Source of the DNA: Cladocopium goreaui
Lineage: Eukaryota; Sar; Dinophyceae; Suessiales; Symbiodiniaceae
NCBI GenBank assembly: GCA_947184155.2
Contig: CAMXCT020001846.1
Location: 498,021-562,020 of the forward strand
Length of the DNA stretch: 64,000 nucleotides
Reading direction: 5' to 3'
Part shown: positions 25,401 to 36,219 of the stretch, piece after piece
Position numbering within the stretch: position 1 is the first letter of the stretch
Layout: each line of letters starts with the position of its first letter
Notes under the pieces: generated by a model
Database searches by the model: none
What the model saw: the letters and a program-made list of their open reading frames with translations, nothing else
Told to the model about the DNA's origin: nothing
Translations under genes and position numbers: made by a program

Positions 25401-28400
25401 CTTATTCCACCTCTTGATTTTGCACAATACCTGGTAATTGCACCATATTTTTCACATAGCCATGGAAAAAATCATGGTCCACTTATAGATGATTGACCTG
25501 GAACTTATATACTATATACCTATGAAAATTGCCCATTCGTCCCCGAGGCAACTTTCGGCTTGACGCTGCTGGCCTATGGCCCTCTATTGTGGAAGATTTG
25601 GCAGGCTAGGGATGTTCCCAGGCAAACGGGCAACTTGAGTTCGAGCTTTCCCAGTTTGAGTTGCCACATATTCGGATGATAATTTGTGTTTTGCTTGCTT
25701 TGTCCACATGCATATGCGTGCACATGTGTATGTCTACACATATTCAATGTGTACAATATAATAATATGTAAAATGTAATATATAGAATCACGTGCCATTG
25801 TTTAAGAACGATGCGTGCATACAATACATACACTGTACATGTGGCATCGGGAAGCGACAGCGATGGGTAGTGTCAACCCCAGATCTGTGCTGGTTTTCGG
25901 GACAGCGCGGATTGATCTTCCTTCAGTGTGTTGAAAGATGTTGAAAGCTCAGGGCCCCGGGTGGAACTACAGCAACCTGGTTTCACACATATTGAACTAG
26001 GATGCAAGGAAAGGATGCTTGGCCCAGGCTTTTTGCGCATACTACTTTGCTGAATATGTGGTACAATGTGGTACATGTTTCCATTCCCCAACCGTATTTT
26101 GTTCCTACTCTTCATGATTCCTTTGGGCTAGCCCACTCTTATATTCCCATGTTCTTCCCAAAGTCTCACACTACTAACGTATAAAGTATGAAACCCATTT
26201 TCTTAGAGTACTTGCCAGTGCCATCCCATTCTTTCCATTCTTTTTCCCCTAGTTCCCAAAAAAGAACGAACGGTTCATATTCCTTCTTGCATCTTCTTGC
26301 CTAACATTTGTCATCTTTCAATATGTTTCATGGTTTATTCCCAGTTTTTATTCCCAGTTGTTTCATTGTTTTCTATAGTTTCTCCAGTTCGTTCACCAGT
26401 TTCCCCCTCGTTTTTCCCTGTTTTTTGTCGCCTGGTTGACTTCTCCGTGGTCGTCCAGGCGCCTGATCGACAGGGCCTGGCACTCTATGTGGCGCTGGGC
26501 TCGGCCATTGCCTTCACCTTCGGTTGGCACGTGCACGAGAAGGCCACGATGCGCCACAGCAGGGCGATAGCTGAGCTGGATTTTTGTCGATGGTACCACG
26601 AAGATGTAACCATCTGGAGGTAATTTTTGTAGTAACCATTCATAACCATGGGATTTGATGGATTTTGGCTATGCATCTAGGCAATAACCATGAAAATTGA
26701 TAACCTATCGAATCGTATCATATCCCATAGTTTACCCGTTTACCCTCCGGTGTCTTTTTTGCTCCGTGGCAAATCCTCTCTGTGTCTGGATCTTATGGCC
26801 TGATATCATTGGGGGATGTGGCTGCCAAGTTTGAAAATGACGAGGATGATGAACCAAAAAAAAGCGATCCTTGGGATATCTTGGGATGGGCGGAGAGGAT
26901 TTTCTACATGTTTAACCAGTTAAACCATGGTTTGTTTGCCATGGGGCCATGGGGGTTCGATTGTGACATTCCGTGGTTCGAAAGCTCCAGTGAAAACGCC
27001 AAGTTGTTCGAGGAGGTGAAGCATGAGAAACATCAGGGTCCGATGGAACATGCGATTCACGATAATTACTAGTTAAGAACTTCATGTTTGGTTTCTCTGT
27101 CATAGTGATAGATACGTGGTACATGTGTATATATATATATACATGTGTGTGTACACATAGTATGCATGTCATGGCCATTATAGGTAGATAGGCCCTCACA
27201 AAAAGACGGGCAAGTTCACCCAGGATCTTTGATCCCTGATTTTTGCAAACATCCAAAAATTGGAGACGTTCCAAATGTGTTGTTGGGCTTTTTGTGACCA
27301 TGGTTTGTTGGACAGCAATCGTTGATCTGTTGATTAATTAATGATTAATGATGTTGCTTTTGGTGAATTGGTGGGTGAGTGGTTCATGAGTGGAACATGC
27401 TACAGCACTTTCATCTAATAGAAAATTTCGAAAAAGCAGTAGTAGACATAGGGAAATGTTAATGAAGACAATTGATTGGAGGGAAGTTTTTCTATGAGTG
27501 ATGAGTTCACTATTGGAACAGGGGTTCAGTCACCAACGATACATAGGCAAGTGACCAACGAACATGGGGAGGTTGACCAGAGTGAAATGCAAATTTCAAT
27601 CAGTATGCCTGAGTAAACCTAGATGAAAGGTCAAATCATGCTCTAAAATCCTGGTGGAATGTGGTGCCTTCGTTCAATGTTGGGCCCTATGTGGCTAGAT
27701 GGTGAAACCAGTTTTGAACAAATCGATGGTTTCTAGTTTCCAGCGTCTAACCACATAGGTGTGTCTGAAAATGGGGTATACCCATGTATACCCTTCAAAT
27801 AGCCATGTTAATACGGATAATGGTGATTAACCATGATTAACCAATGGATTTAGAGGTACCCTATTTCAGACAAACCTCCATCGCTTTCCAGTTTCACACC
27901 ATGTCGAACCGAAGAAATCCCATGGGGAACCCCGGTAGGCCATTTTGATGGTCACCATTCCTTTGCTGGCAGCGTTGCCGGCAAAGGATAGAGGAGGCGC
28001 GGCCGGCGCGGCCACGTGGATGATGCTGTTCCTGTTTGGTCAGACATGCCCAAGAGGGTAATCAAACGTGGCAATTGAAAAGCCACTTGTGTTTGACCTC
28101 GTCATGAAGTGTCAAGCTTGCCATTTTGATGGGGGAATACCTACTACCCAGGTGCAGGTCAACTGCGGTGATGTACTCAAAAGCTTCAACCATGCCTGAT
28201 CATCTTTAAATCACCAATTTTTACAGATCAAAGCACGAATTGTCCCAAGTCATATCATGTTATGTTTTCCATTCCTCATATCATGTTATGTTTTCCATTC
28301 CTCATATTTGTTGATTGTTTGATTGGAATTTTGTTGGCGCAAAGTGGCGAAATTCCAATTTCATCATTTTTGCGGCTGAAAACCCACAGCTTTCACGGTG

Positions 28401-31400
28401 AAAACAGCATTTTTCATCATGAAATCACCCATTCGAATCCCACATCGCTTCCCTCCGCTGCAGAACTGCCAGACCTGCGCGACGCGGCCGTGCAGCTGTC
28501 AACCGTGGCCACGTTTTCGGTGATGCCTTTGCTGCCGCTGAAGCAACCAGAGACGGTGCAGAAATTGGGAAATCTTTGGTCAGAATACCACCGGGCAAAC
28601 TAACTTTGCTGGGGGAAATCACCATTTTAATGATTTGAATGGGAAAATCTTCTATAAATAGTAAAAATCTATTAGTAAACAACAAAACCAGTAATCTATA
28701 GTAAATAACAACCCTTTTTATACAGCCACAATCTACTAATGTGGGTACAACAATGCCATTTTCGCCACCCATTGTTTTTTTTTCCACCTTTTTTTGATGG
28801 GGTATCCTCTGGGTAAAACTGATGATTTTCCGTAGCTTTTTATTAGTTTACCAGAGTGTAATCGATGAGAAAAAATCACAGAAAATGTATGAAAATGTAA
28901 CATTTAACCACTTACAGTAATTACTACCAGTTATTACCGGAGAGTTATTTATGAACAAAAAATGTAACACTGGCAATTAATAACCGGCAATATCTTATAA
29001 GGGGTTTAACTTTGTGATTGCCAACTTTGTGTGTGTTTTTTTAAAGTAGCAACACTAGTAAGGTTGCCCGATTTTGTCATAAATAGTTGCTATATGCTAT
29101 CAGAATGCGGGCGGTTCTATTATTGCTTTACTAGCACTATATAATGTAAATTGGTAATTTGGTATTTTTGCCGGGGACTTACGATTTGGTGATGATCAAT
29201 TGATGTTTTTGTTCAGTCTTAAGTTGGTATTGGTATATAAGTAGTTCTGATTTATCGGTGTTATTTCGTCGTGTTGTGTCAGAAGTGTAATTTTTGCAAA
29301 TACTTGGTAAATGGATGTAAATGTTATTATTAGGTATAAACATGGCAATGTAACACGATAACAGTAAATGATGATACCCATTACATTGGGATAACTTGGT
29401 GGTTACACAGTTTCGCAACACTGGCAATGCTGTAATAAAATGTATTTTTATTGGGATGCAATCATATAATGTGAGAAGCATGTAATTATAATCTAGTAAT
29501 GAGATGGTAATTGTTGATTTGGACAATTGATGTGGTAAACCCAATGATAACCCCAACTCTAGCATAAATGGGTGGTATGCCCCAGATGAACATCAATGGG
29601 TGGCATAAACCATCCTCAATTCATAGGTTTATTGCTGGGTTTGCCACATTATTTCACGAAGCAAAATGTGTTGGGTAAGTAGCAAGATGGTGCACCGTGG
29701 CGTTTTTTTTTTATTACGACTTATTAAGTATATAAGCACTTAACTACCAACGAAGGGGTGCTGAACAAGCAACAACTTTATATATATATATATATATCAG
29801 CAAATAAGATATATATTGCAGCAAATAATTGGCAAACACTGGTGATTTGAGGTGGCTAAATGGACATTTCATGGCAAACATCGGTGAACATGGGTGATTT
29901 CATGAAAAAAAAAAGTGTATTGAACAAACCAGCAAAGATTGGCATTCTGAGTTAACGACTGGCCGGCAAAGATGTTCAAACATGCGCATTCAACTCGCAG
30001 GAATATTTAACTCGCAAAAATGGCCCTTGGAATTGATCCAGTCAAAATCAAAATGTGTAATATCCCATTAATCAACGGTTTACATCGTAACTTGATTTGC
30101 CACAACATTTTGGAGTGGGACCTGAGTCGCTATGCCATAAAGAAGCAAACCGGCTCCAGGCAGGGACGCAGTGTAGTTTATTAAGTGAGAGGGAAAATGT
30201 AGGGACACATGGATAGATGGATAAGCAGATAGATGGTGTGAGATAAGTTGTTTTTTAAGCTAAGTAGTGTGCATATATATATAATATACACATGTATATA
30301 TATATACATGGAGAGAGACAGACAGAGAGAGAGAGAGAGAAATGCATTGTCATACAGCATGTCACACTTAAAAAGCTAAGCTGCGCTTTACATTTTGTTT
30401 CTCAAAAAGCTGCAAGAGTCATGCTCATCACCCCAGGTGCTGAAATGGGCTCTGTTTGTCTTCGGCCTGGTAATGGAGCACCACTTGTTTTGTGACTTCA
30501 AGCTGGGCACAGGTCAGGAAGATGTCACCAAGCAACTCAAATGGGAAGATCTCACCTGGTTCGATTTTTTTGACATCCCCCCCAGGCGGTGGAAATTCAA
30601 AATTTGACACGCATGCCATGATATGTTTCAGGTGTCCCTCCATTTGTCTACACACAGCAACCAGAACACATTTCCCACTTCTAAATAGCCAGTTAAAATC
30701 ATCATCACCATGATCATTGGGTTGATCAAAAGGGACATTTGCAGGCAACTAGCAGATCCTGTTTCTTTTAATCATGACAGCCTTATTTGGATATTAATAT
30801 AATATATATATATATGTATATATATATAGGTACCATTACTAGTCCCCTCGATGGATAATCACTAAGAACCCCTAGACTAGTTAGATGTTGCAAGCATGCT
30901 TTGATCATATGGCTATAGATGAAAATCTATGAAATTGCCATCTGACTGGGGGAGGAACCATCCAGCTATACTTGCTATGACTAAGAGTACCATTAGTAGC
31001 TTTGATCCAGAACTCCAGAAGCATATGAAGGGACCAAGTTTCATCATGAAATCTATGGGAACTCAAAAATCCGAAGCCTTCCGAGGCTCCGACCCAGCAG
31101 TCGTTTCGGCTGGTTGCTGTTGGCCTTGGCTGGGCTGGGAGTCTACCGCGATGCAGGCGGTGGCGAAGGGCTTCCGGAACCTTGGGGGTTGGGGTAGATG
31201 ATGGTGCAATGCTGGTTCTTGTTCCCCACCTGCCAGGTGAGGGTTGTTAGATTTTATGTCAGTTGCCTCCTCCTGCCTCCTCCTGCCTCCTCCTGCCTCC
31301 TCCTGCCTCCTCCTGCCTCCTCCTGCCTCCTCCTGCCTCCTCCTGCCTCCTCCTGCCTCCTCCTCCTCGTCCTCCTTGTCATCCTTGTCGTCCTTGTCGT

Positions 31401-34400
31401 CCTCGTCGTCCTCGTCGTCCTCGTCGTCCTCGTCGTCCTCGTCCAACTGCGACCCGCGATCCACAGTGTTCCCTGCCGGACCTCAACCACGACCATCCAC
31501 GCCCAGTGTTCCCTGCCGGACCTCAACCGCGACCATCCCCGCCCAGTGTTCCCTGCCGGACCTCAACCACGACCATCCACGCCCAGTGTTCCCTGCCGGA
31601 CCTCAACCGCGAGTATCCATGCCAAGTGTTCCCTGCCGGACCTCAACCACGACCATCCACGCCCAGTGTTCCCTGCCGGACCTCAACCGCGAGTATCCAC
31701 GCCAAGTGTTCCCTGCCGGACCTCATGTAGGAAGATATGGGACAAAGAATGTGCAGAAGAAAAGTTAGAAAGAATGTCAGAAAGAATGTCAGAAGATATG
31801 CCAGAAGATATGCCAGAAGATATGCCAGATAGAATGCCAGATAATATGCCAGAAGATATGCCAGATAGAATGCCAGATAGAATGCCAGAAGATTTGCCAG
31901 ATAGAATGCCAGAAAATATGCCAGAAGATATGCCAGATAGATATGTCAGAAGATATGCCAGAAGATATGCCAGAAGATATGCCAGAAGATATGTCAGAAT
32001 ATATGCCAGAAGATATGTCAGATAGAATGCCAGAAGATATGTCAGAATATATGCCAGAAGATATGCCAGATAGAATGCCAGATTGCCAGATATGCCAGAT
32101 AGAATGCCAGAAGATTTGCCAGATCATATGCCAGAAGATATGCCAGATAGAATGCCAAATAGAATGTCAGAAGATATGTCAGATAGATTGCCAGAAGATG
32201 TGCCAGTAAGAAAATGTATAAATGTCATGGTGGGGATCACACGAAGTAAAGTAATTTTTTGAGTCACCCTTTCCTCCATGTCAAAGCATCAAGCATTCAG
32301 TCTGCCATGATTTGTGCAAAAAAATAGCCCTGGTATGCCCTGGCTAAGCGTGTCCCAATCGCTGTCCCAATCTGCCATGAAGTCGTGCTTTCGAGGTGGG
32401 CACGAGCTGCTGTTTCGTGGCATGGAATTTCTGCCGCTACTTTTGACCTCGGACTTTTGTGCTGTGCTCGTACTTTGGCCCCTCGGTGAGTCGTCAAGGA
32501 GTCAGACGGAGGGCTGGATGAAGTGCCATGACCGTGATGGAATATACTGGTTGGTGGTTTAGCTATTGGATGGTTATTAATATCTGGTTAATAGTGATGG
32601 TTAATAGATGTTAATAGTGGTTAATAGGGTATAAACCAACAACAATGGGAATATGATGATTATATACTGGTTGGTGGTTTGGAACATTAGGATTATTGTC
32701 CCATATATTGGGAATTTCATCATCCCAACTGACGAACTCCATCATTTTTCAGACGGGTAGGTCAACCACCAACCAGTATTATTATTAACCATCATTAACC
32801 ATATATATATATATCCATACATTAACCATTATTAACCAGGTATATTAACCAGATTAAATCACCAAACAATGAGATAGTGCTGTTTGATGAAATTTTTCAT
32901 GGAGCGACATGCCCGGAGCCACACATCTGATCATGACCGACCGTGATTTGGCAAGTGCTAACAATGGACAGTGGCAGACTATGATAGGCCAAAACCATCG
33001 AAAACCCTAACAGAATATATCAGTACATATATCAGGGATAATGACATATCAGGCATCATGGATATGTCATGGATATGTCATGGATAGTATTTGAGCATCA
33101 GGATGTGAATCGGCTGTTCAAAAAAGCCATCCCATCCGCTTGGATGGACTCCTGGCCGTGAGTGGCGACTCGATTCTTCAAGGAAAAAAACACAATAGTA
33201 TACCAGTACCCTCTGGTAAACTAACATAGCTATTGAAAATGGCCATTTATAGTGGATTTTCCCATTGAAAATGGTGATTTTCCATAGCTATGTTAAATTA
33301 CCAGAGGGTAATGGAAATGCAGTGTGCCCTCCGGTCATTTCACAGTTTGCTATTGAACATGGTGATTTAGTTCGTGGGTTTACCTACAAAAAATGGTGGT
33401 TTTCCATAGCTATGTTAGTTCACCAGAGGGTATGTATATTATACCCTCCAGGAAATTAACACCCTGCCAGATAGTCCAGATAGGGGTTGGAAGATTTGTT
33501 CCCACTACTGTAAACATTGGTTATTTTCGGGGGCTATGTTACTTTACCAGAGGGTAACAACAAAGCTTTCCCTCCCACCCCCCAAACAAATAAGAACTTG
33601 AACATTTTGAATGGAAGTATCGCATAGCACTTGGATATATCTCAACATGGTGCTAAGCGAAACACACCGAGTTGGGCCAAGCGAACAGGTATTTCTGGTC
33701 GATTTTTCGGCTTCTGCCTGAGAAGTCCGGGAAGCAAGAGTGACAGGTCGTGATTCAGTGATGCACCCACTTGGATCAAGTCTTTATCGTGAATCGCCAT
33801 GGCCAAAGACCGCCAGCGTCACGTAGCGTGAAAGAAATTGAGGTGAGAACCACGTGACTATGAGTGAGGGATATATATATATAAGGATTATATAATAATG
33901 ATTAATAGACAACTGATGTTTATTTGTTTATTTTTGTTTATTTATACTTGCCAGTATGCAGTTGTACTGATATATAATCATATATAATCTACATAATCAT
34001 ATACAGTGATCTGCATCAGATGTCCAGAATTCAGAACAGGCCAAAAAACAGCTTAACCTATTAGGTCACCCTTTGGCCACCTGGAAGAAACCTATATAAT
34101 TAATTATAATTATTAATACCTGGTCTTTTTGAATCGAAATGAAGCGTTTCATTCCGCTGTTGATTCACCAGGGAGACAGACACCACGCGAAACGGACGAA
34201 ACGGAAAATAACGGCGCAAAGTTGTTCACCCCGCAACTTGGCACCTAATATTGGCCCAAGCCTATGGGCTGTCAGAGCTTAAGGGGGGCAGATAGCTGGG
34301 CGCTCCCTGGCCTCCATGTTCCTTGGCAAAAAAGCTGGGGGATGTTCAAAAGCATGTGGGGCAGTGAGCTCCCCTTTTTTGTTTTGTTCAGTCTTGACTC

Positions 34401-34947
34401 ATCCTGACATGATGTGGTAGGTCAGAATATACAGGAATGTTATGGAATGTCTTGGAGCTGGCAGGGTTTCTGTGGGTACAGCTGTGGGGAATCACACAAA
34501 ATGACCCATTTCTAACCTATAACGACCGGATCTCGTTACATACGTCCATACATACATGTGTTCTTTTGCATGCATGCAAAATGTACATTAATGCACACCC
34601 TATGTATTATATATAATTATATATATATGCATATGTGTGCGCGCAATTCCTGGTCGGTGGTTTCTATATATGTTTATTCAACCTACCGAGGATGATGATC
34701 CCAATATTGAGTTTCCCATTGTTCAAATTAGATGGCCATGAGTAAATCCAATTGTAGCATGCAATTTTAAAATTACTTCTAAACAAACTGTCCATAGTCA
34801 CCCCATAAAATTCCAAATAGTGATCATCCGATAATTGTCCTTATTATCAAATAATCATCATCATCCCAACAGTAATATGAGAATATCTTCACCCTACACT
34901 CAGCCGCTGCGCAAGCGCAAGCTGAGGCCGAGCATTGCCGGCATTGA
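14789..34947 (+). CDS. ALG8: ALG8-type dolichyl-P-Glc alpha-1,3-glucosyltransferase, 22 exons
   Basis: The product would add the second glucose to the dolichol-linked oligosaccharide precursor of N-glycans in the ER lumen, using dolichyl-phosphate-glucose; it is a multi-spanning GT-C enzyme of the ALG6/ALG8 family. The joined exons give 1464 bases, 487 residues plus stop, close to the usual size of about 500-530. Diagnostic stretches appear in the right order: [98 protein letters not shown] and EFLPLLLTS. The Asp of STDFEVHR, the catalytic-base region of the family, is present. ALG8 fits better than ALG6 because of RLFPF(x)RGL(x)HAYWAPN(x)WALYN. The start is chosen at 14789, where a hydrophobic segment directly precedes STDFEVHR. 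Exons are listed in the five block entries. Only about 7% of the span codes. Confidence 0.92.
15990..16445. repeat. AT/TG microsatellites in ALG8 intron 3
   Basis: Runs of tata, catatg and tgtgtg at about 16070-16320 and 16395-16435. The long plus-strand frame across it (Ile-Tyr-Met-Tyr) is a repeat artefact. Confidence 0.85.
17723..20718 (+). CDS. ALG8: ALG8 exons 5-9 (17723-17755, 18147-18159, 19585-19699, 20337-20450, 20625-20718)
   Basis: Exon 5 is [11 protein letters not shown] with a GA donor. Exon 6 is a 13-base microexon (VMFQ plus one base) with a GC donor. Exon 7 is [15 protein letters not shown] to SGLLLVDH with a GT donor. Exon 8 is [17 protein letters not shown] to LLLCMK with a GT donor. 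Exon 9 is [19 protein letters not shown] with a GC donor; its end could be three bases later. Acceptors are all AG|G and phases agree throughout. Confidence 0.88.
17877..17981. mobile_element. Family A MITE-like inverted repeat
   Basis: Ends taccctctggttatttaaca and its complement (one mismatch, ccggaggg). It lies in ALG8 intron 5, about 120 bases after exon 5. Confidence 0.85.
18147..18159 (+). CDS. ALG8: ALG8 microexon 6, 13 bases
   Basis: Bases 18147-18159 read GTC ATG TTT CAA C, followed by gc. Exon 5 ends EAT and exon 7 begins GG GGT TCG GTG ATC. Only this 13-base piece restores [16 protein letters not shown], matching the conserved FQR-x-SVI motif with no gap. If the frame were extended to the nearest GT (18168) the phase to exon 7 would fail. 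Confidence 0.75.
18935..18992. repeat. CAT trinucleotide repeat
   Basis: About 18 cat/cac units in ALG8 intron 6. Similar arrays occur at 50031-50130 and 56384-56640. Confidence 0.95.
19200..19532. repeat. AT, TGTA and TGCA microsatellites in ALG8 intron 6
   Basis: A ta run at 19215-19235, ta/ca runs at 19415-19450, tgta units at 19449-19500 and atgc units at 19500-19530. Confidence 0.9.
20884..24156 (+). CDS. ALG8: ALG8 exons 10-13 (20884-20940, 21713-21822, 22422-22467, 24109-24156)
   Basis: Exon 10 is [19 protein letters not shown] with a GA donor. Exon 11 is [19 protein letters not shown] then [17 protein letters not shown] with a GC donor. Exon 12 is [15 protein letters not shown] with a GC donor. 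Exon 13 is [16 protein letters not shown] with a GC donor. All four acceptors are AG|G. The join of exons 11 and 12 recreates HAYWAPNLWALYN exactly, which fixes both boundaries. Confidence 0.88.
22520..22612. repeat. Short tandem repeat, ggtgaatctat unit
   Basis: An 11- to 13-base unit of the form ggtgaatctat is repeated about five times in ALG8 intron 12, then degenerates into ggttaataat. Confidence 0.8.
22625..22743. mobile_element. Family D inverted repeat
   Basis: Ends ctgggtaaattt and aatttacccag. The inner part cgacctcactgcgaccgaac and ctggaatcatggttt is shared with 44293-44407. It lies in ALG8 intron 12. Confidence 0.75.
23061..23169. mobile_element. Family B MITE-like element
   Basis: Same ends as the 5437 copy, with core variants gatgatttttccatactatat and gtttcaagatggtt. 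It is flanked by tcat on both sides. It lies in ALG8 intron 12. Confidence 0.85.
23831..23937. mobile_element. Family B MITE-like element
   Basis: Typical ends and core; the right arm carries a small insertion (aaacataccaccaaccag). It lies in the same ALG8 intron as the copy at 23061. Confidence 0.85.
24224..24327. mobile_element. Family A MITE-like inverted repeat
   Basis: Nearly perfect ends, taccctctggtaaactaaca and its complement. It lies in ALG8 intron 13, about 70 bases after exon 13. It is nearly identical to the copy at 33207-33310, which suggests recent spread. Confidence 0.9.
24886..24986. mobile_element. Family B MITE-like element
   Basis: Typical ends and core, flanked by aaac on both sides. 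It lies in ALG8 intron 13, close upstream of exon 14. Confidence 0.85.
25080..27990 (+). CDS. ALG8: ALG8 exons 14-17 (25080-25118, 25548-25604, 26459-26542, 27939-~27990)
   Basis: Exon 14 is [13 protein letters not shown] with a GT donor. Exon 15 is [19 protein letters not shown] with a GC donor. Exon 16 is [19 protein letters not shown] then TFGWHVHEK with a GC donor. Exon 17 is [17 protein letters not shown] with a probable GA donor. HVHEK-AIL is a strongly conserved ALG8 stretch and fixes the exon 16/17 join. The 3' end of exon 17 is the least certain boundary of the gene. Confidence 0.85.
27757..27877. mobile_element. Family F inverted repeat
   Basis: Ends aggtgtgtctgaaaatgggg and the complement-like ccctatttcagacaaacct. 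Partial matches to the end occur near 2022-2050 and 36035-36060. It lies in ALG8 intron 16. Confidence 0.65.
28473..34947 (+). CDS. ALG8: ALG8 exons 18-22 (28473-28555, 30437-30501, 31086-31147, 32396-32485, 34904-34947)
   Basis: Exon 18 is [20 protein letters not shown] to PLKQPET, with a GT donor and a non-G acceptor. Exon 19 is [20 protein letters not shown], with a GC donor chosen by phase; a GT donor at 30470 fits less well. Exon 20 is [20 protein letters not shown] with a GC donor. Exon 21 is [20 protein letters not shown] then CAVLVLWPL, with a GT donor (gtgag). Exon 22, after cag, reads an Ala/Gln/Glu tail and stops at TGA 34945-34947. The last exon is supported by phase only. Intron 20 carries the composite repeat. 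Confidence 0.8.
31263..32255 (+). repeat. Composite repeat, copy 1 (in ALG8 intron 20)
   Basis: It has four parts in order. 31263-31360 is a cctcctg tract. About 31361-31443 is a gtcctcgtc-type tract. About 31464-31725 is seven copies of an exact 40-base unit (cagtgttccctgccggacct then caaccncga...). 31740-32210 is a 12-base repeat alternating agaagatatgcc and agatagaatgcc. A unique-looking tail follows to about 32255 (gtataaatgtcatggtgggg, then atcacacgaagtaaagtaat). The same order, inverted, ends the window. Long frames across it exist on both strands. Confidence 0.9.
32667..32776. mobile_element. Family B MITE-like element, with a solo end nearby
   Basis: Typical ends and core (cccatatattgggaatttcatc). 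A solo left end, ctggttggtggttt, occurs at about 32549, suggesting a broken second copy. It lies in ALG8 intron 21. Confidence 0.85.
33207..33556. mobile_element. Cluster of three family A elements
   Basis: Three units lie almost end to end in ALG8 intron 21: 33207-33310 (intact, typical), 33325-33432 (left end tgccctccgg, diverged core) and 33442-33556 (A2-type core). Spacers are only about 10-15 bases. This suggests insertion next to or into earlier copies. Confidence 0.85.
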
Positions 34948-36219
34948 AATCGAACCACTCATTGGAGGCGATCGGAAGAGGCACGAATGCACCCATCTCA
35001 CTTCTTGTGCCGACCCTTGATTTTTATTCACCCCCAGATTGTTTAATTGAAAGGGGTACCCGGTACCATCAATGCAGGAAATCATCACTGTTTGAGGGTA
35101 ACCTCCGAATTTTATTAATTCGGGGTTGACATTAGATGGACCAATGGGCTTAGTCAGGTGGTTGGTAAGTGGATTGTGACATGTTATGACCCATTGTATA
35201 TCCAGTCAGTTTAATAATATGTATGTTATGTAAGAGTGTGTTTAAGCCAATCAGTGCCAAGTTAGCAAACTTCATGGCCCAAGCTCTTTGCTAAGCTGTG
35301 GCCATGTATGACCTGACAGGGGAACCCAACTAGTGTTCACATGTGCTTGTTTTGGGATCCCCGGATTGATGCTGGGATTTGAGATGTCGGATTCGTCCCA
35401 TACCTGGTGTGTTAGAGAAAGGCCTTCATCCAAGTGAGGGCACTGGAGGTTCATACTTTTTCACTGAGGACTAGAGGTTGCTGGGTGCTGGGGCTGAAGA
35501 TGGAATGGTAAATCAGCAGTAAACCAGAGGTGCATATAACCCTTGACCAGGTCGGACTAGGCAAAACATGGCAAAACGCATGCTTTTCGTCACGTCTTTC
35601 GAAGCTTTTCGTCACAACTGAGCTGATTGGGGCCGCAACTTTTGGATCATGCCGACGCAGTGACGCAGTTGTGGTGGCATCGCGATCCCATGGTCGGTTT
35701 GAGCCCCTGGAGGCCCCTGGCCATAAAACAAGTCCCCAGAACGAAGAAATGTGAGGCTATGTATACCATTTGGTTATTTAACATAGCCATAGAAAATCAC
35801 CATTTTTAATAGGTAAACCATCTATAAATGGGTCATTTTCCATGGCGATGTTAAATAACCAGATGGTAGATATGTATAGTTGATCTCGTATCCCCCCCAT
35901 CCGGTCCCCCTCTTAGATCCTGCCCTTTTCCCACGAGTTCGTTGATGTCACCTCCATTTTTCATACCAAATCCGTCACCTTTTTTTTTGAAAAGGATAGG
36001 TTACCCCATTGAAATGGCCAGTTGGGGCTCTACCCCATTTTCAGAGACACATAGACACACCCAAACAACATGATATAGTTTCTTTAAAATAAAGTATCCA
36101 AAAAATGAATGAACATATAACATCATAGAACTATCCCATATAAATCCCCATGATTCCCGACCAAACATCACTAGATTCACCAAATTTTGAATGATAAAAC
36201 GAAGCTTTGGCGAGTCGCC
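34948..36219. other. Spacer between ALG8 and the next gene
   Basis: It contains a family A element (35764-35868). A GC-richer piece at about 35600-35745 is open in two frames and could be an untranslated exon or a chance frame. No promoter motif was recognised. Confidence 0.4.
35764..35868. mobile_element. Family A element between ALG8 and the next gene
   Basis: Ends taccatttggttatttaaca and its complement, with a loop containing aataggtaaaccatctataa. It is closest in sequence to the copy at 43714-43818, so these two form a subfamily. Confidence 0.85.

Noticed and set aside
26782-27072. 96-residue plus-strand frame with an acidic stretch in ALG8 intron 16
   Set aside because: Codon use is like the surrounding AT-rich DNA, no family pattern is visible, and it lies between two exons that join exactly in phase.
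31464-31730. CRISPR array (regular 40-base period)
   Set aside because: Units are directly tandem with no unique spacers, the setting is eukaryotic, and there are no cas genes.
31198-32025. 275-residue plus-strand frame through the composite repeat as an ordinary gene
   Set aside because: It is made only of repeats with changing phase and lies inside an ALG8 intron. Kept as a repeat, with its openness reported as a finding.
33105-33160. Possible last exon of ALG8 ([19 protein letters not shown] then stop)
   Set aside because: It does not fit the phase left by exon 21; the 34904-34947 exon does.
14789-34947. ALG6 instead of ALG8
   Set aside because: The two share TDFEVHRNW and the luminal loop, but [23 protein letters not shown] and FGWHVHEK fit ALG8 better. 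A profile search would settle it.
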